Source of the DNA: Holacanthus passer
Lineage: Eukaryota; Chordata; Actinopteri; Pomacanthidae
DNA: 64,000 nt
Direction: 5' to 3'
Assembly (NCBI GenBank): GCA_025331565.1
Contig: JAFREQ010000008.1
Span: forward strand, 1-64,000
Part shown: positions 1-13,309 of the stretch, piece after piece
Numbering within the stretch: position 1 is the first letter of the stretch
Layout of the letters: the number at the start of each line of letters is the position of its first letter
The notes under the pieces: model-generated
Database searches by the model: none
What the model was told of the DNA's origin: nothing
The model's input: the letters and a program-made list of their open reading frames with translations, nothing else
Made by a program: the position numbers and the translations under genes

Positions 1-64
1 GGATCAAAATCCAAGCAAAATATCTCATGCCTCAAAGAGACACAGTTTTCATATGTCATACATA

Positions 65-90
65 CAGATATATATATATATATATATTTT
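65..90. repeat. TA dinucleotide microsatellite
   Basis: About ten TA dinucleotides. The corresponding position of the second repeat copy (near 1128) lacks the expansion. Confidence 0.85.
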
Positions 91-204
91 CCCCATCACA
101 TTCATAATCAGATGACACAAATATAGGCCCCAAAACAACATTGCAGCTATAACAGTCAAGGCCAAGTCATGGCAAGGCAGTCAGCACAACACAAACACCA
201 TACA

Positions 205-310
205 ACAAGGCCAGAGGCCTGCCAACAAGGCCAGAGGCCTGCCAACAAGGCCAGAGGCCTGCCAACAAGGCCAGAGGCCTACCAACAAGGCCAGAGGCCT
301 ACCAACAAGA
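205..310. repeat. 20-bp minisatellite (5 units; 2 units at 466-510 and 1255-1295)
   Basis: The unit is CCAGAGGCCTGCCAACAAGG. It begins at 211, 231, 251, 271 and 291, with a G-to-A change in the last two units. Related loci within the same duplicated block have only two units, with AAAGGCCT variants. AGGCCT in each unit is palindromic. Confidence 0.9.
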
Positions 311-1676
311 ACAAGCACAGGCAGCCAACACAACACAAAAAAACACACCATACAAACCACAAAAAGAAACTGCATAAAGAATGACTTGTGCCAAAACAAC
401 ATTGCAGCTATAACAGTCAAGGCCAAGTCATGGCAAGGCAGTCAGCACAACACAAACACCATACAACAAGGCCAAAGGCCTGCCAACAAGGCCAGAGGCC
501 TACCAACAAGAACAAGCACAGGCAGCCAACACAACACAAAAAAACACACCATACAAACCACAAAAAGAAACTGCATAAAGAATGACTTGTGCTTAGTCTC
601 TGTACTTACCCATGCACCAGTCTTTATGAAGATGTCTGTTCTCTGCTGGTGGAAAATGGAGGACAGCTGCCTTACTTTCTTTGCTGCAGGACTCCATTTT
701 CCCTCTAGAAGTTGCTTCCTGGAAAGCAGTGTATTGGTTAAATGCTGCACAAGTAGGCGGGACTAACATCTCCAGCCAATAAAATCATCACAAACATTTT
801 GAACAAAATCCCAGTGTTCTCATTGGTTGACTTGCATGCCCCACCTTTAAATCCTGTTTCAAAAGTAACTGCTCCACGTTATGAAAGTATAGATATCCTT
901 TATACAGGCCATTGAGCAATACAAATACACCATTAATGTTCATTCAAAGCTGCCAAAAAATATGACATAACCCACATTCTAAAAGAATCAGAGACATTTA
1001 GAAAATTACAAAGTACAGTTAAGACATGTAGTGGCCAAGCCATAGGCCTGTACATAACAGGAGGAAAATCCAAGCAAAACATCCTATGCTTCAAAACGAC
1101 ATACTGTCTATATGTCATACATACAGATGTAAATCTTCCCCATCATATTCATAATTAAATGACACAAATATAGGCCCCAAAATAACATTACAGCGACAAC
1201 AGTCAAGGCCAAGTCATGGCAAGGCAGTCAGCACAACACAAACACCATACAACAAGGCCAAAGGCCTACCAACAAGGCCAAAGGCCTACCAACAAGAACA
1301 AGCACAGGCAGCCAACACAACACAGACAACACACCATACAAACCACAAAAAGAATAAATTGTTTTCACTGTCTTTACTTACTCATGCACCAATCTCTATG
1401 AAGATGTCTGTTCTCTGCTGGTTGAAAGTAAAGGACAGCTGCCTGCTGCATGGCTCCATTTCCCCACCAGAAGTTGCTTCCTGGAGAGCAGTGTATTGGT
1501 TAAATGCTGCACAAGTAGGCGGGACTAACATCTCCAGCCAATGAGACCATCACAAACATTTTGAACAAAATCCCAGTGTTCTCATTGGCTGACTTACATG
1601 CCCCACCTTTAAATCCTGTTTCAACCGGAAATGCCTCACATTAAGAAAGTAAAATATATGATTTATACAGGCCATA

Positions 1677-3869
1677 AACTAAGGGATCCTCATTTTCAGT
1701 ACAGTTGCATGCCCTCCTTAGGTGAAAGTTTAAAAACAAAAGCAGAGAAAAGCCCAGATTCAGAAAGCACACAGTAAATGTCCCAAATAAGGAGAGTGCC
1801 GTAAACCTGGCTGAGTCAAAGAAGCAGCCAGGTACAATTGATAGAGCTGCTGTTTGCAGGCAGGTCTAACCATTAATCCCATGTATTATGTGAAATCATG
1901 TGAGATATTATAGACAATCTGTTTTACAACATGGCTCTTACTTTCATAGGTTTGTATTATAGTTGTATTGTAGTTGATGGAAAATGAAACATTTAAAAAT
2001 GATGATTATATAAATCTGTAGAGCTATTATATTCCTGAATCCTTTTGTATTCTAACCTTATGGCATATCTTGTTTTGTAAACCTCAGGAAATGAATTAAT
2101 GTTGCTACTGATACAGAATCATATCTCCTTCATGCATGCAGCTTCTGAATGATAATAACATTTATGTTTTTAGAATTAGCCTATTATTGATTTATCATGT
2201 TGATGACGGTTTTGCAGAGATTCCTCCTGCTGGGCTTTTAATCTGGAAACAGTTTCATGTGTCATTAGTTTAACAATTAGTTGTTCTCATTGTGCAGGTT
2301 ATAACCAGTGTTCTGTACTTGATCACATTCTGAGGGTAACTTCTTGTAATGTGTTTCAGATCAAACGTCCACAGAAGTGATTATTGGAGTTTCAGATGTT
2401 TTTGGCTGTTCAAACATTTGTAAAAGAAACAAACTACATTCAAACACTTCAGTCCTACAACATGTTTCTTGGCTTGTCCACAGTTTGATGAACCCTCTAC
2501 ATCGATCATCATCATATTAAGGTTGGATGACTTTTGGGACAATAACTGTCTCTGTCTGTCATTCACCTGATATCCAGGCAAATTCAAACATTCCACCTTT
2601 TGATTTTAGTGTATAAACACGTGACTATGACCAACTAATTAGAAATACAAATACTGTTTATCTGCAGTTTCTGGAGAGACTCATTTTGTTCATACTGGAA
2701 ATTTGTATTTCACCTGTTTTTTGTCAAGAACAACAGGGTGATTGTGCTGAATACACAGTTGTAAATCAAATGTTCACCTTTTATAATATAGTCAAATGAA
2801 CTTTTTAAATTTATTATAATTTTAATAACTTTAATAACTAGCAGTAGTAAGAGGATATAAGATGGATGAAAAGGACAAACTGGAGAAAGTTCTGTGACTC
2901 AGTTGCCGTAACATTGCACATATACAAACTGACAGAACGAATGGTAAATGAAAGATGTATTTTTTTTGTTGTTCAGAGAGGAAGGAAATATTGCAGAATG
3001 TTGCAATAGAATATAGAAGGTAACTTGGATCCAGTGTTATGAGCAGAAACATGACTGATAGTAGACACAGATGTGGCATCACAAGTTCATCTCACTGATC
3101 TCCACAGCGTGTTTGAGCTGGACATTAACATTAACCCCAGTCTGCATGTGAGCACAAGCACATTAAAATCAGCGAGGACACAAATATAAAACTGACAACG
3201 TGAACATCTGGATGATTTATTGACGTGTGCAGTGTTTTGAACAGGAATCGCCACAGTCACAGACATTGTCATTGCCTATAATCCTCGGGAAATGAAGCAC
3301 AAAGTGGATTCAAAAGAAGACAAAAATATACAGTCACTGCTCACGTCTGGAGATCTTATTGATGGATTTTTCTACAACACCGCTTCAAATGAAGATGCAT
3401 CCTGAGACCGTCACAACCACAGAGCCACACAGTCGGACAACGTCACCAGTTAATTCAGTTAATCAAGTCCAGGTGAGTCGATGATCAGAGCTGAGGGTCT
3501 AACTGATGCGAGGTAGGAAATACAGCCAGCATTTCTACAATGTATTGAATGGCTAACACATATAAAACCACAATCCACTCACATGTGGCATGTTTACGGG
3601 CTGTGTTGTTGTTGTTGTTGTTGTTGTTAGAGTTCACCGATGGGAGTCCTCTCTGTCTCTGCAGCAGACCGGGCAGGACATGCGCACAAAGCAAACAGGG
3701 AGCGGTTCGACGTTTGTAAGGGCAAACCTGTGTCCCTGCAAGCTGATTCTATCGTAATGTCTCAATCAACAGCACCACATAAAATTGTGTTTTAGTACAA
3801 TAGTATAATTTTGATCGTATATAAATCGTCACTCATGCGTGCAAAAAATTATTTTTTTTCTTAATTGCT
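1677..3869. other. no gene seen; one GTT microsatellite
   Basis: AT-rich, with no conserved reading frame on either strand. A trinucleotide GTT run lies at about 3604-3628. Nothing else is recognised. Confidence 0.6.
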
Positions 3870-3940
3870 CTTGGGGGCCCCCAAGTGGCCGCGGGGCCCT
3901 AAGCAGGTGCTTAGTTCGCTTATGCCTTGGGCCGGCTCTG
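3870..3940. mobile_element. hAT-like terminal fragment
   Basis: A GC-rich block ends in GGGCCGGCTCTG; reversed, it begins CAGAGCCGGCCC. I recognise this as the type of end found in teleost hAT-family non-autonomous elements. The opposite end is not visible upstream. Family assignment is from memory. Confidence 0.5.
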
Positions 3941-4595
3941 TATGAATGACATGACTACATGGGCTCAGGAACACTTTGTTTGCCAATGACTGCTTTCTGT
4001 TTTTATCTATGTTTTACACATAGTCCCAACTTTTTTGCAATCAGGGTTGTACAATTGTGCAATAAGCTTCAAGATATTTAAGGTTTTCAATGACTGTTTT
4101 TTTGATGTTGCCTGAAGCTCTGAGGTCGGAGACATGATGTAGGAGAGTCTTGACACACCTACTGTGGATGTAATTATGGTGGATCCAGAACACGTGTTGT
4201 GAAGCTGGATATTTCATAGTGGTGTGACAGAAAATTTGTTCACAATTGTGTGTAGATCATTAACAAAATCATCATGGAACTTGATTGTTTAGGCAGCCAA
4301 GTAAAGGCGAAAAGAAGCTGTTTCATTCTGAGTTGCTAATATTGCCCACGATCAAATACACAAGGTCAAAGGTCACTTCTCAAACCACTTTGGTCCAGCT
4401 GGAGCAGCACAGCCTCTCGATGTTACAAACGGCGCTTACAGATTTCTGGTCTTGTCAGTTAATTAATGCTCGTCATTTAAAGGATATTACTACATGGAAC
4501 ACTTCATGAAACCATTGTAGGCAATAACAGTTTGTCTGCAAATGACTGCATTCTGTTTTCATTTATGTTGTCCCAAATTCTTGAAATCCTAATCG
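3941..4595. mobile_element. remnants of the same DNA-transposon family as 19331 and 21044
   Basis: 3960-4055 carries CCCAACTTTTTTGCAATC followed by AGGGTTGTAC, the reverse complement of the terminal repeat at 19336 and 21046. 4515-4590 repeats the inner part (a tract similar to AATGACTGCATTCTGTTTTC, then TTGTCCCAAATTC). This suggests two partial copies or a broken one with unrelated sequence between. Confidence 0.6.
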
Positions 4596-5895
4596 TGAAA
4601 ACAATGACATGAACAATCAATACTTCCTGAACAAAGGGTTCAGAGTTTAGACCAGAGTTTGATCATAGATTGGTCAATAATTTGAGCAAAAACAATAACA
4701 TGAAAGTGAAATTTTGAAGTGATATATCGCTCACCCACATTCAAAAAGCCATAACTCACTACATTGCACAACACATTCAAATCCAGCAACAGTACAACAG
4801 CAAACAATCTATTATGTGGTTGTTGTGGTCAACAAGAGCAACTCGATGGTTCGAGGAGCATCGGTTCTACTCACATTAACAGTTCTTCACATGAGTATTC
4901 ACTACTCTGCTTAAAAACTGGAGAGCAAGCTGGCGTTGCCTTCTCAGAAAAGTCTTTTTCATTACTCCATCAGCCAACCCTGTAGCTCTTTTCACGTCCC
5001 CAATGCTCTCAATGCTTTTATGTGCGTCTCCAATTATGGCCATCTCCCTCCCTGGCTCGCTCTCTAGACACGCTCACGTCCTCTCTCTCTCTCTCTCTGA
5101 GCACTCACATCTGTTCTCGCTTTTCTCTGCTCCTCTGTCAATGGATGGTCTTTACAGTGTAAGGACACGCCGCTCATCCCCATTGTAATGACCTCCGCAG
5201 AGACCCGGTGGAGCTGTTTGTGAATCCCCAGTTGTTTGTTGGAGGACTGTTACTGTATTAAATAAAGACTCGTGCTGCGGTGTAGCGTGTAGATCAGCCC
5301 CTTGTTATCAGTTTGCATGCCATCGCAGAGATGCCAGCATCCAGATGAGGGGTCATTTGCTAATACTACAAAGGATACTGCTGCACCGGGTCCCAAAGCA
5401 TTTTCAAAAGACCCTTTCAAGCACTGCTGAAGCTTATAATTACCGTGCAGAGACTTATGCCACATTCACATCACATATGACCCAGTGTTTGCACAAGCTG
5501 CTGGTGGAGAAAAACATTTACCTCAGCCTCATCCTGGTAATTAAAAGTATGATGTGAGATTTTTTTTTTTTTTTTTTTTTTTAGGCTCTGTATCTTCCAC
5601 CTGGTGTCCCATATTGCAAAAGTGTGTCAACACAGGCAGTAAACACAACCATTAATCAGCATGTGACAGCAGTCCAAGGTAGTGGAAATCAAAAATTATG
5701 GGTGATAATACAAAACATTAAGACAGTTCGCTCTAATTACGGAAATAGAACCAACAGGAGAGCAGGATTTTAATGTGAAGGTCCAGCATATTAGCCCACA
5801 TCACAACAGGAGGAGGACAACATCCCATCTCCGCTTCCAGAACTGGGATGCAGGACTGAAAAATGTTCTCTAAGTAGACTCACTGAAGTAATAAG
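4596..5895. other. no gene seen; CT and poly-T tracts
   Basis: Contains a CT run near 5082-5099 and a 23-nt T run at about 5560-5582. No conserved coding or RNA gene is recognised. Confidence 0.6.
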
Positions 5896-6115
5896 AATAA
5901 ATGTTTAATGCTATTCAAACTTTTAACAAACATATCAGCTCCAATAAATATTTGATTCTTCTCCAATATTCAACAATGCATGAACAGATTCTGTGTATTT
6001 AATAAATGTTGGACTCTTTTCCAATATTTACCAAATATGTCTGAAGTTTTGCGCTTTTAATGAATGTTATATTTCTTTGCTAAATTTAAAATGTGTTTAA
6101 CGCATTTTGCAAAGG
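5896..6115. repeat. degenerate tandem repeat, period about 58 bp (4 units)
   Basis: Units begin with AATAAATGTT-like words at 5896, 5943, 6001 and 6059. Each is followed by a pyrimidine-rich stretch and, in the middle units, CCAATATT(T/C)A. The first spacing is 47 bp and the next two are 58 bp. The last unit is the most diverged. Confidence 0.65.
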
Positions 6116-9100
6116 GTGGATTTCTCTCATCTTCCCTCTCAAATGTTCTTGTTAAATGACAGATGTTGTCAGTCGTGAGTTTTAGATATGAAATTATACG
6201 TTTCATATATTATCTTTTATGTAAGTATAGCATTTATCATCCTCCATCATGTGGCTGTTCTGGCCTCAAATGGAAAAAAAAAAACAGTCTAATAATTGTC
6301 AATTATTTATTCTCCTTGCTCTGTTTTGGTTTTGAACTCCTAAGAAATAATATATATCACTCATTAGCTGCTGAATGCTCCATTATGTTCACCAGATATT
6401 TGCTTTGTCTGTTGTTTTGCAGTGAATCCAAAACAGAGCTGAAAGATCTCTTTGTCACCACTTCACATTACACAGCCATTTGTTACTAAGTGAATATGGA
6501 AACATTGATTAAATCACCTTTAACTAAAACAACAAAGACTAAAAACTAGCACATCACAAGCACATACTCTCAGAATATTCACAACTAATACTTTCCCTGA
6601 AAAGAAACAGCATAGACAAAGCACATTCTTCCCAGGTACAAGATTTTTAAGTTCAATAAATGTCACCGTTCCTGTGGCGTGTGTGAAAAGTCAGTATTGC
6701 AGAATGCACTTGAAAGTTTCCTAAAGTGGGGAAAATTGGCTTTCTAATGATATGCTGTCAGTAATGAATGTCAGCGGCCAAATGCTCGCGCACGGCCTGA
6801 AAATGAAATTGGCACTTTTCTCGCAGCATTCCTGCCAGGCCCAAGGACTCGCTACCTCCCATTTAATCTGTCACACGCAGCCATTATATGCAACAGTGAC
6901 GATTATGAAGGAGGATCCGCATCCGTCCGTGGAACCCTGTGTACTCTTTGGTTGATTAAAAACAAATCCCGCAAAGTCATTGGGATCCATTAGGATCATT
7001 TTTGAGCTGTCATCTGTCTGACATGTGGCAACTCTCAGTGGAAACCACAGATTCACTGGGTAATAGTGGAATCATTTCTGTGCTGCCACATTAATGCTGG
7101 TAAAATAAACAATTTAAACCATTTACTCTTTTTTAAATTGGTCAATAATCAGTTCGGGTAGCAGAGATGATGACGGCTTAATGACCTCCTAATCCTTACC
7201 TCTGACAAATCTGACAACAGGCCACACAAATTGCAGCAGCTGATTTCGTCTCTGGTCATGAGAAGAGAAAATATCATGACATTGTTTGATTAAAAATATG
7301 TATGATAACACTGATGTTAGGCTAAAAAAGCAAACATAGGATTTTTTTTTTTCATTCATGCTTTTCCTTTGGTGATTCACTCCTCAGCTGTTTTACTACA
7401 GCTGACTAACACCCAACCTATTCATGCACATGCACGAGGCTGCTCATGTAAAGCTGTTTGCTCCGTTCACTTCCCAAACCTTGTCCAATTGTGCTGTTGC
7501 TCAGTTTGTTGTTCTCCATACTAAGATCGAAGGTTTGTGTTTATCGGGGGGGGCATGTTCTCCCTCTGAAACCTCGTCGCTGCTCTGATTCTTTGAAAGC
7601 TCCATCAAAGAGCCGAGCATTCTCCTCACAAGGCCAATTTTTATTAGAGAGATTTACCATCAAGGCTGGGCACTTTGAGTGACACAAAATATTGCTTGGC
7701 AACCATTAACAATGACACTTCATTTGGTGCTGCCTTTTATGGTTGCCATTATTGAGATGTTATCGTGATCATTGCTTTTACGGCCTCATTTTGCTTCAAG
7801 TTATATGAAAAGACGAATGTCATTTCGCAGACATCGAACACCAATCATCCTGAAAATACTTGTGTTTGCCCTTGTAAAAGCATTAGATATTAAATCTTGA
7901 GCATAATGGGCATTATCACACTAAGCGGGCAATTAGAGACTTCCTGTTCACTTAAGAATAAATTTTACCATTGAGATTTGAAGAAACTCTGTATCATGCA
8001 AAGCGTTTTCCTTGCATGCTTTTCTTTTGTTCCTCCCAACAAAAGTGTTAGAAATAAGCAGGAAGAGGAACAGAGCATCCCCTCCAGGCCTCATAAAAAG
8101 CAACATTGAGCTTCTCTAATTAAACTGAACTCTCCCCTTCTGAGCAAGGTTTTAGGAGCATAATAGAGCCTCCTCAGGTCCTCGCTCAGCCTGATATCGG
8201 CCTCCTGCATCAGCGACTCTCTGGAACACTGCAGGGCGCAACAATCAATAAAAAGAAACTTCATAAATTGGATGTATCTCCTCTATAAAAACACTTACTA
8301 GTTATGGTTTTAAAGGCTGGCCTCGCTAGAAATACTTGATTTAAATGCATTAAAGTCTGATTGACATGCCATCCAAAAGCTGGTAAAGGTAATGGTCTGT
8401 AATCCTCTGTAATGGTCCCAGGAGACAATTGCCTGATAAACCCAAGTGCATAAAATAATGTACAGTCTGTAATTCAAGATAAATACTTGCAAATAATAAA
8501 CACAGATCCTATATCCTAGCATGCATCATTTTTTTGACAAATGGCATGTAGCTGCAGTCCACTAGAATTCTTGCAAATTTCTGCTCAGCACTGAGTTGCC
8601 TTCTCTGACAAATTTTAAGGCTGGTTGTAAGAGACGTATGTCAGAGCAATTACATTTTTTACCTGAAACACAAATTCACAGGGGAACCTCTTTGCTGGAT
8701 ATCAAAAATAAGTGGAACCTATCAAGATTCAGAGATCCTTACGGAGCTCCTGAATCAATATTTTTCCTCTGTGACGTGGCTGCCATGCGATGACCTTCAA
8801 GTGGCAAATAAAATTACTGTGGGTATGAGATAGGGAGCTAGAAAGCATCTCAACTTGCAGCGTTAAAGATCGAGCCGCTGGGCACTCTCCGGCTACAGAA
8901 CGGTCTTAAATGTGGGTCAAAACACAGGCACTCAAAAAAATCACCCGGCAATCAGTTCAAATGCCAACAGTGGGTCTCTGGCACAGCTTGCATTGGCCTA
9001 TAAAAGACCCGAGGAAGAAGAAGGAGTGTAGATCCCGTCGATACAATATATCACGGTGCCAAATGCCTGAATGATAACGCTGCTTTATCAATGTTTGTGG

Positions 9101-11842
9101 GACTTTTGCTTCCAGCGGGGGAGTAAATTACGAGCAAGGTGAATGAGTCGAAAACCCCGAAAGTGAACGCTGTGCTGCCTAATTGAGTCAGTGGTATTGA
9201 TCAGTAACCCTATTAACCCCTTTTGCAGTTAGATTAATCCGGATATCTGTGCTTTAATGATCGTTATGGTTTTACTCAGCCAGAGAGGAAGAGAAATAGG
9301 TGTCACTTTTAAGACGTGCAAGGCGAGGTGGTGCGACGTGGTTTACCCCCGGAGACAGACTCCTGTCCTATCTGGCTGCTTGCTCTCCGCACTCATGTCT
9401 CCATGATGTCTCCATCTCTGCCGCTATCAGTTAATGAAGCCCGGTCTGGAGCGTGGAGCAGCACTAAACCAATCTGCAGGACACACATGAGGAGCAGAGG
9501 GGATTTGTGGATAGTGAGACACTCGCGGGCGGTTAGCTAGGGGGCATCAGGCTTCAGTTTGTGATCTGATAGTCTATCTTTGACTCTACATACCGAATGG
9601 AAAAAAACTTAAATATGGTATTAGAAAATATCACATTTACTCTATGCTGCGAGCACGGAGGAGGCTGCCGGAGTGCAAAAGCCATCTGTAATTGAATTGG
9701 CAGCAAGACCTCGAAAATGAAACAAGTGCGAGACGACGCAAGAAGAGCCGTGGAGGAATATTCCCCCAAGGTGTCTGCATCACGCCAATAAGGAAGACGC
9801 CGAGCCCACTGGGTGGAGGGCGCAGTCAGGTTCAGTGAATTCCACGCAAGCCTATCAGTCTGAATAGGGCTTCTCCAGAGGGAGTGGATCCCCCACGCTC
9901 AGCTGTCTGCGGTGAGCTGTTTTTCTCTCTGGGGGTAATTTGTGGCACGGCGTAGTGAGACATCAATTCTTTCTGACGTGTTGTGTAGAGAAAATAGGAA
10001 CATTTAAAGGCCTTTATTTGTCATCGTTTTTCCTCTGACAAATTTATTACCACAGAGGTCGCTGGCCTTGAGACACCCAGCCCGGGGTTATTGTAGATCT
10101 TTTTCATACTCGTGTGAGCGTCTCTCTCTGCGAAAGGATTGGACTTTTTAAATGCAGATGTATTTGTACGCACCCTGTTTACCAATGTTCGGCCTGTTAA
10201 GCTTGTTGACATTTCGTTGTCGCTTATGTTATTTGGCGATAACGCAGATAATTGCAGCACTCAGCTTTTCTGACAATCACGTTAAAATACTTAGAGGCCT
10301 AAAACAAAATTGGTGTATGCCACGCCGGCCGAACCGTTAATACGCTAAGTGGGCTGCATGACAAATATAAAGTGTGAAGATCGCTGGCTGCAAATTAGCA
10401 ACCCTGCAGAATATATTAAACACATGATACCTAATTTATTCACATCTTTGATTTCACAGCAGCTCCAACTTGCAGCAGCTTCTTAGTGCCTGGCAGCCAA
10501 GTTGAGAGCAAATACACAGTGCAGTCAGGTTCCATGTCGATTTGACTTGCTTTCTCAAACTTCTCGCTTGAATAAATACTCCATCTGTCTGAGCTGATCT
10601 CATCACCAACATTGCATCTAATCCTCCTCCTTAGACATCTGACTGTACTCGCTGAGGATTCTCCTGCAAGTCAGATTACATCCGGGGTCTCTCCGAGGGA
10701 ATCAAACCTCACCGCGTCTTGAACCACTTCCAAATTGACATTTTCATCTGTGCCCTCTCCTCACGGTGGACTTCTGTTTTCCCTTGGGATTTTTTTTGCG
10801 TCGTTACCAGATGTGCCTCACAAATCCAGCCTCACGTGATCTAATCCATCTTTCCCTGTCACACCCACATATGTATGTACCCACAGACATGTACACAAAG
10901 CTGTGTACACGTGCACGCACTTCAACATAACATACTTAATTCTATGGCACACAGTCGCATATGGATGTAGGAATACAGACATAGACAGACACACATGAGG
11001 GTATAAACTTAGACCCAGAAACACACACACACATTTTCCACCCTCTACAATAACTGAAAGGAGTAGAGGAAGCTCACAGAGGGAGTAATGTAGCACCAGG
11101 GAAAATGCCAAGTGTCTTATTAGTGGTTTAGTAGAGATGGCTGGGAATCGATGAGCGACCCCACTGGTCACAACACAGCACTCCCAGAGACACACATCAT
11201 GGCACTCAGTCTGCACAATCCATCATAACAAAACCAAAAAAAGAAAACTCTCCTACAGCTAAAGACTTTCTTCCTCTTATCCCCCTCCTTCTGTTCAGCG
11301 CTTTGGGAGAAACGTGAGAGTGCTGCCAAGCAAAGGCACGAGCAACATAAGGAGTCCCTTATTTTCTGCTTTGGTCCTTGGAGATGACGCCTCCATCCCA
11401 CCTCCATACTGCAGATAACTTTTCTTTACAGAAGTGGGTTTTTTAATGTTGCTCTAGAAACACTTTTGGTCAAGAAAAACTTTAAAAAAAATCTTTTTAG
11501 CAAAAGCTGATCAAAGAAATCCTGTTTCTGATTTCACCCTGCAGATGTGCACGTGTACATCAAAGCACCAACTTATGGTACAGTAAAACATATAGTTTAT
11601 CTGTAAAGTATTAAGTAATTACTGTACCTACTGTGTAATATTTCATAGCATACATTATGTCATTACCGTTTCACAATCAGCATCACTTCTTATTAACCTT
11701 ATAAACAGCTAATTACTATCCATTATCATGTTATTGCTTGATAGTCAAATGTTACACAATAAAAAAAGTATATATTAGTAAATAGTAACTTAATTACTCA
11801 TGTAACTAAAAACTACATGTTTGCACCATGTATATATTTTGA
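6116..11842. other. gene-free stretch with few recognisable repeats
   Basis: No conserved protein gene or RNA gene on either strand, and none of the transposon families seen elsewhere in the window. It contains several complex, moderately GC-rich blocks (for example 6750-6930, 8080-8240, 8860-9540, 9640-9960 and 10600-10760). These could be conserved non-coding elements, but only a cross-species alignment can show that. Confidence 0.5.
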
Positions 11843-12165
11843 GCAACAGTTTGACATTTTGGGAAATATGCTCATTTCCTTTCCTGCCAAGAGTTAAATT
11901 AGAAGATTGACAACACTAAATATGAAACTACAGACAGTTAACTTTACACAAAGACTGGAAAAAATGGGTGAAATCACTCGCCAGGGTCTGTCAACAAATA
12001 ACAAAATCTACAATCTCTGAAGTTCACTAATCAACACAGTCTTGTTTGTCAGGACAAAAACAGTAAAAAGTACCGATACCACCTCATGTCTGTGTGTTAA
12101 ATACAGAGCTGGAGTCGTCAGGTGATTGTCTCAGTTTAACATAATGACTGGAAACAGTGGGGAAA
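11843..12165 (+). repeat. teleost interspersed repeat with internal re-duplication
   Basis: It starts with CAGTTTGACATTTTGGGAAA, a sequence I know as a common fish interspersed repeat. The segment around 11910-11970 (AAATATGAAACTACAG ... AAGACTGGAAA) recurs in altered form at 12080-12160 (TTAAATACAGAGCTG ... ATGACTGGAAA), so the copy is chimeric or partly duplicated. Class not certain. Confidence 0.55.
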
Positions 12166-13300
12166 AAGCAAGTCTGGTTCAGATACATGCTTCCTGATCA
12201 CCTCTGGCTCTTGGTCTGGACTTAACACACAAATATGACAGTAGTGATATTATTTTCATCTGACTCTTGGCAAGAAAGCAAATAGACATATTTCAAATGG
12301 CCAAATATTTCTGCAGCATCATTTTCCATAACTTCCAGTTCACAAACAAAAGCACATATTAAATGATCACTAATCGTTATGAATTTTTTATCAAATTGTC
12401 AACTAATCCACTAAAATATCCTCCCATCATGCATCTTGGCTTAATTTCGACTCTTTGCAGTCAATTTCAGCAGACATTAAAAAAGAAGAAACTCTGTGAT
12501 TTGTCACTTGCCCATCAAGCTTCTGTTTTGTTCACAGAAGTCGTTTCCTCTCTCCGACTTCAAACTGACTTGATTTCTGCTGCTTCACACAAGCTGCTGC
12601 AAACATGACAGTGTGATTAATGAAAGATTAAAGCGGGCGTGTGGTCACAAACCAGTCAAGATGACACGTTTTTCTCTCTCATTCCTCTGTCTCTTTTAAA
12701 TCATTAGGCAAGCTGTTGTGAACTTATTGAAAGAGATGGGATAAACAAGGTTATTCCACATGAAAGGTGTGCAGATTGCGTGGCAGCGGTGTAACAGACA
12801 GGGAACCAGCTGGTGGCTAATGGTGTTTCTGAGGAAGAGCTGTTGTGATTCTGACCATCTTCCACACTTCCACACTCTGTTTTTTTCACTTTGACAAGTC
12901 TTGGCCTTATCATGACTTCCAGATTTACCTTTGTCCATACCTGCACTCAGACAGAAAATGAGCTCTAAAATGCCAAAGAGGCTCAAGGGACCCACTGTTA
13001 AGTGTTATTCAGGAAAGCCACAGAAATAGCTGCTTGTCAAAAACAATCTGGCAGACACTCCACTGGCTGCTCCCAAAACCAGTTCACCTGGGACAAACAT
13101 TATTTGGGAATGTGAAGTCATTTGTCATCATTTCAGGGTCTGTTGGTGGTTTTGGTCCGGTGTGAACGTGTGAAGTCAAAATTCCACTGCAAATCATTAA
13201 CAGTTTAATTTGTGTAGCTTTTATCGCCCAATTAATCTAAAGTATTTTACAATACAGAATAGAATATGACATAAGACAATATACAACATAATATCATTGT
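12166..13300. other. no gene seen
   Basis: No recognisable gene. Short minus-strand frames at 12696-12995 overlap each other and show no family resemblance. Confidence 0.55.
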
Positions 13301-13309
13301 AGTTCAGGA

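Larger units (their letters stand above)
1..1676. repeat. two diverged copies of a roughly 1-kb repeat unit
   Basis: Positions 1-170 resemble 1062-1216, and 595-914 resemble 1365-1676. The first copy also has an internal duplication: 130-385 matches 391-592 with an offset of 261 bp. Both copies carry a shared block with an ATTGG/CCAAT pair on opposite strands and a TTTAAAT element, which resembles an LTR or promoter. The left end is cut by the window edge. Short histidine/glutamine-rich reading frames here come from the repeat and show no conserved protein. The element family is not identified. Confidence 0.8.

Noticed and set aside
205..310. CRISPR-like regularly spaced repeat
   Set aside because: The 20-bp units are directly adjacent with no spacers, and the genome is eukaryotic; this is a minisatellite.
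169..766. Overlapping reading frames rich in His, Gln and Lys
   Set aside because: They are translations of the duplicated repeat and minisatellite, appear on both strands, and show no domain.
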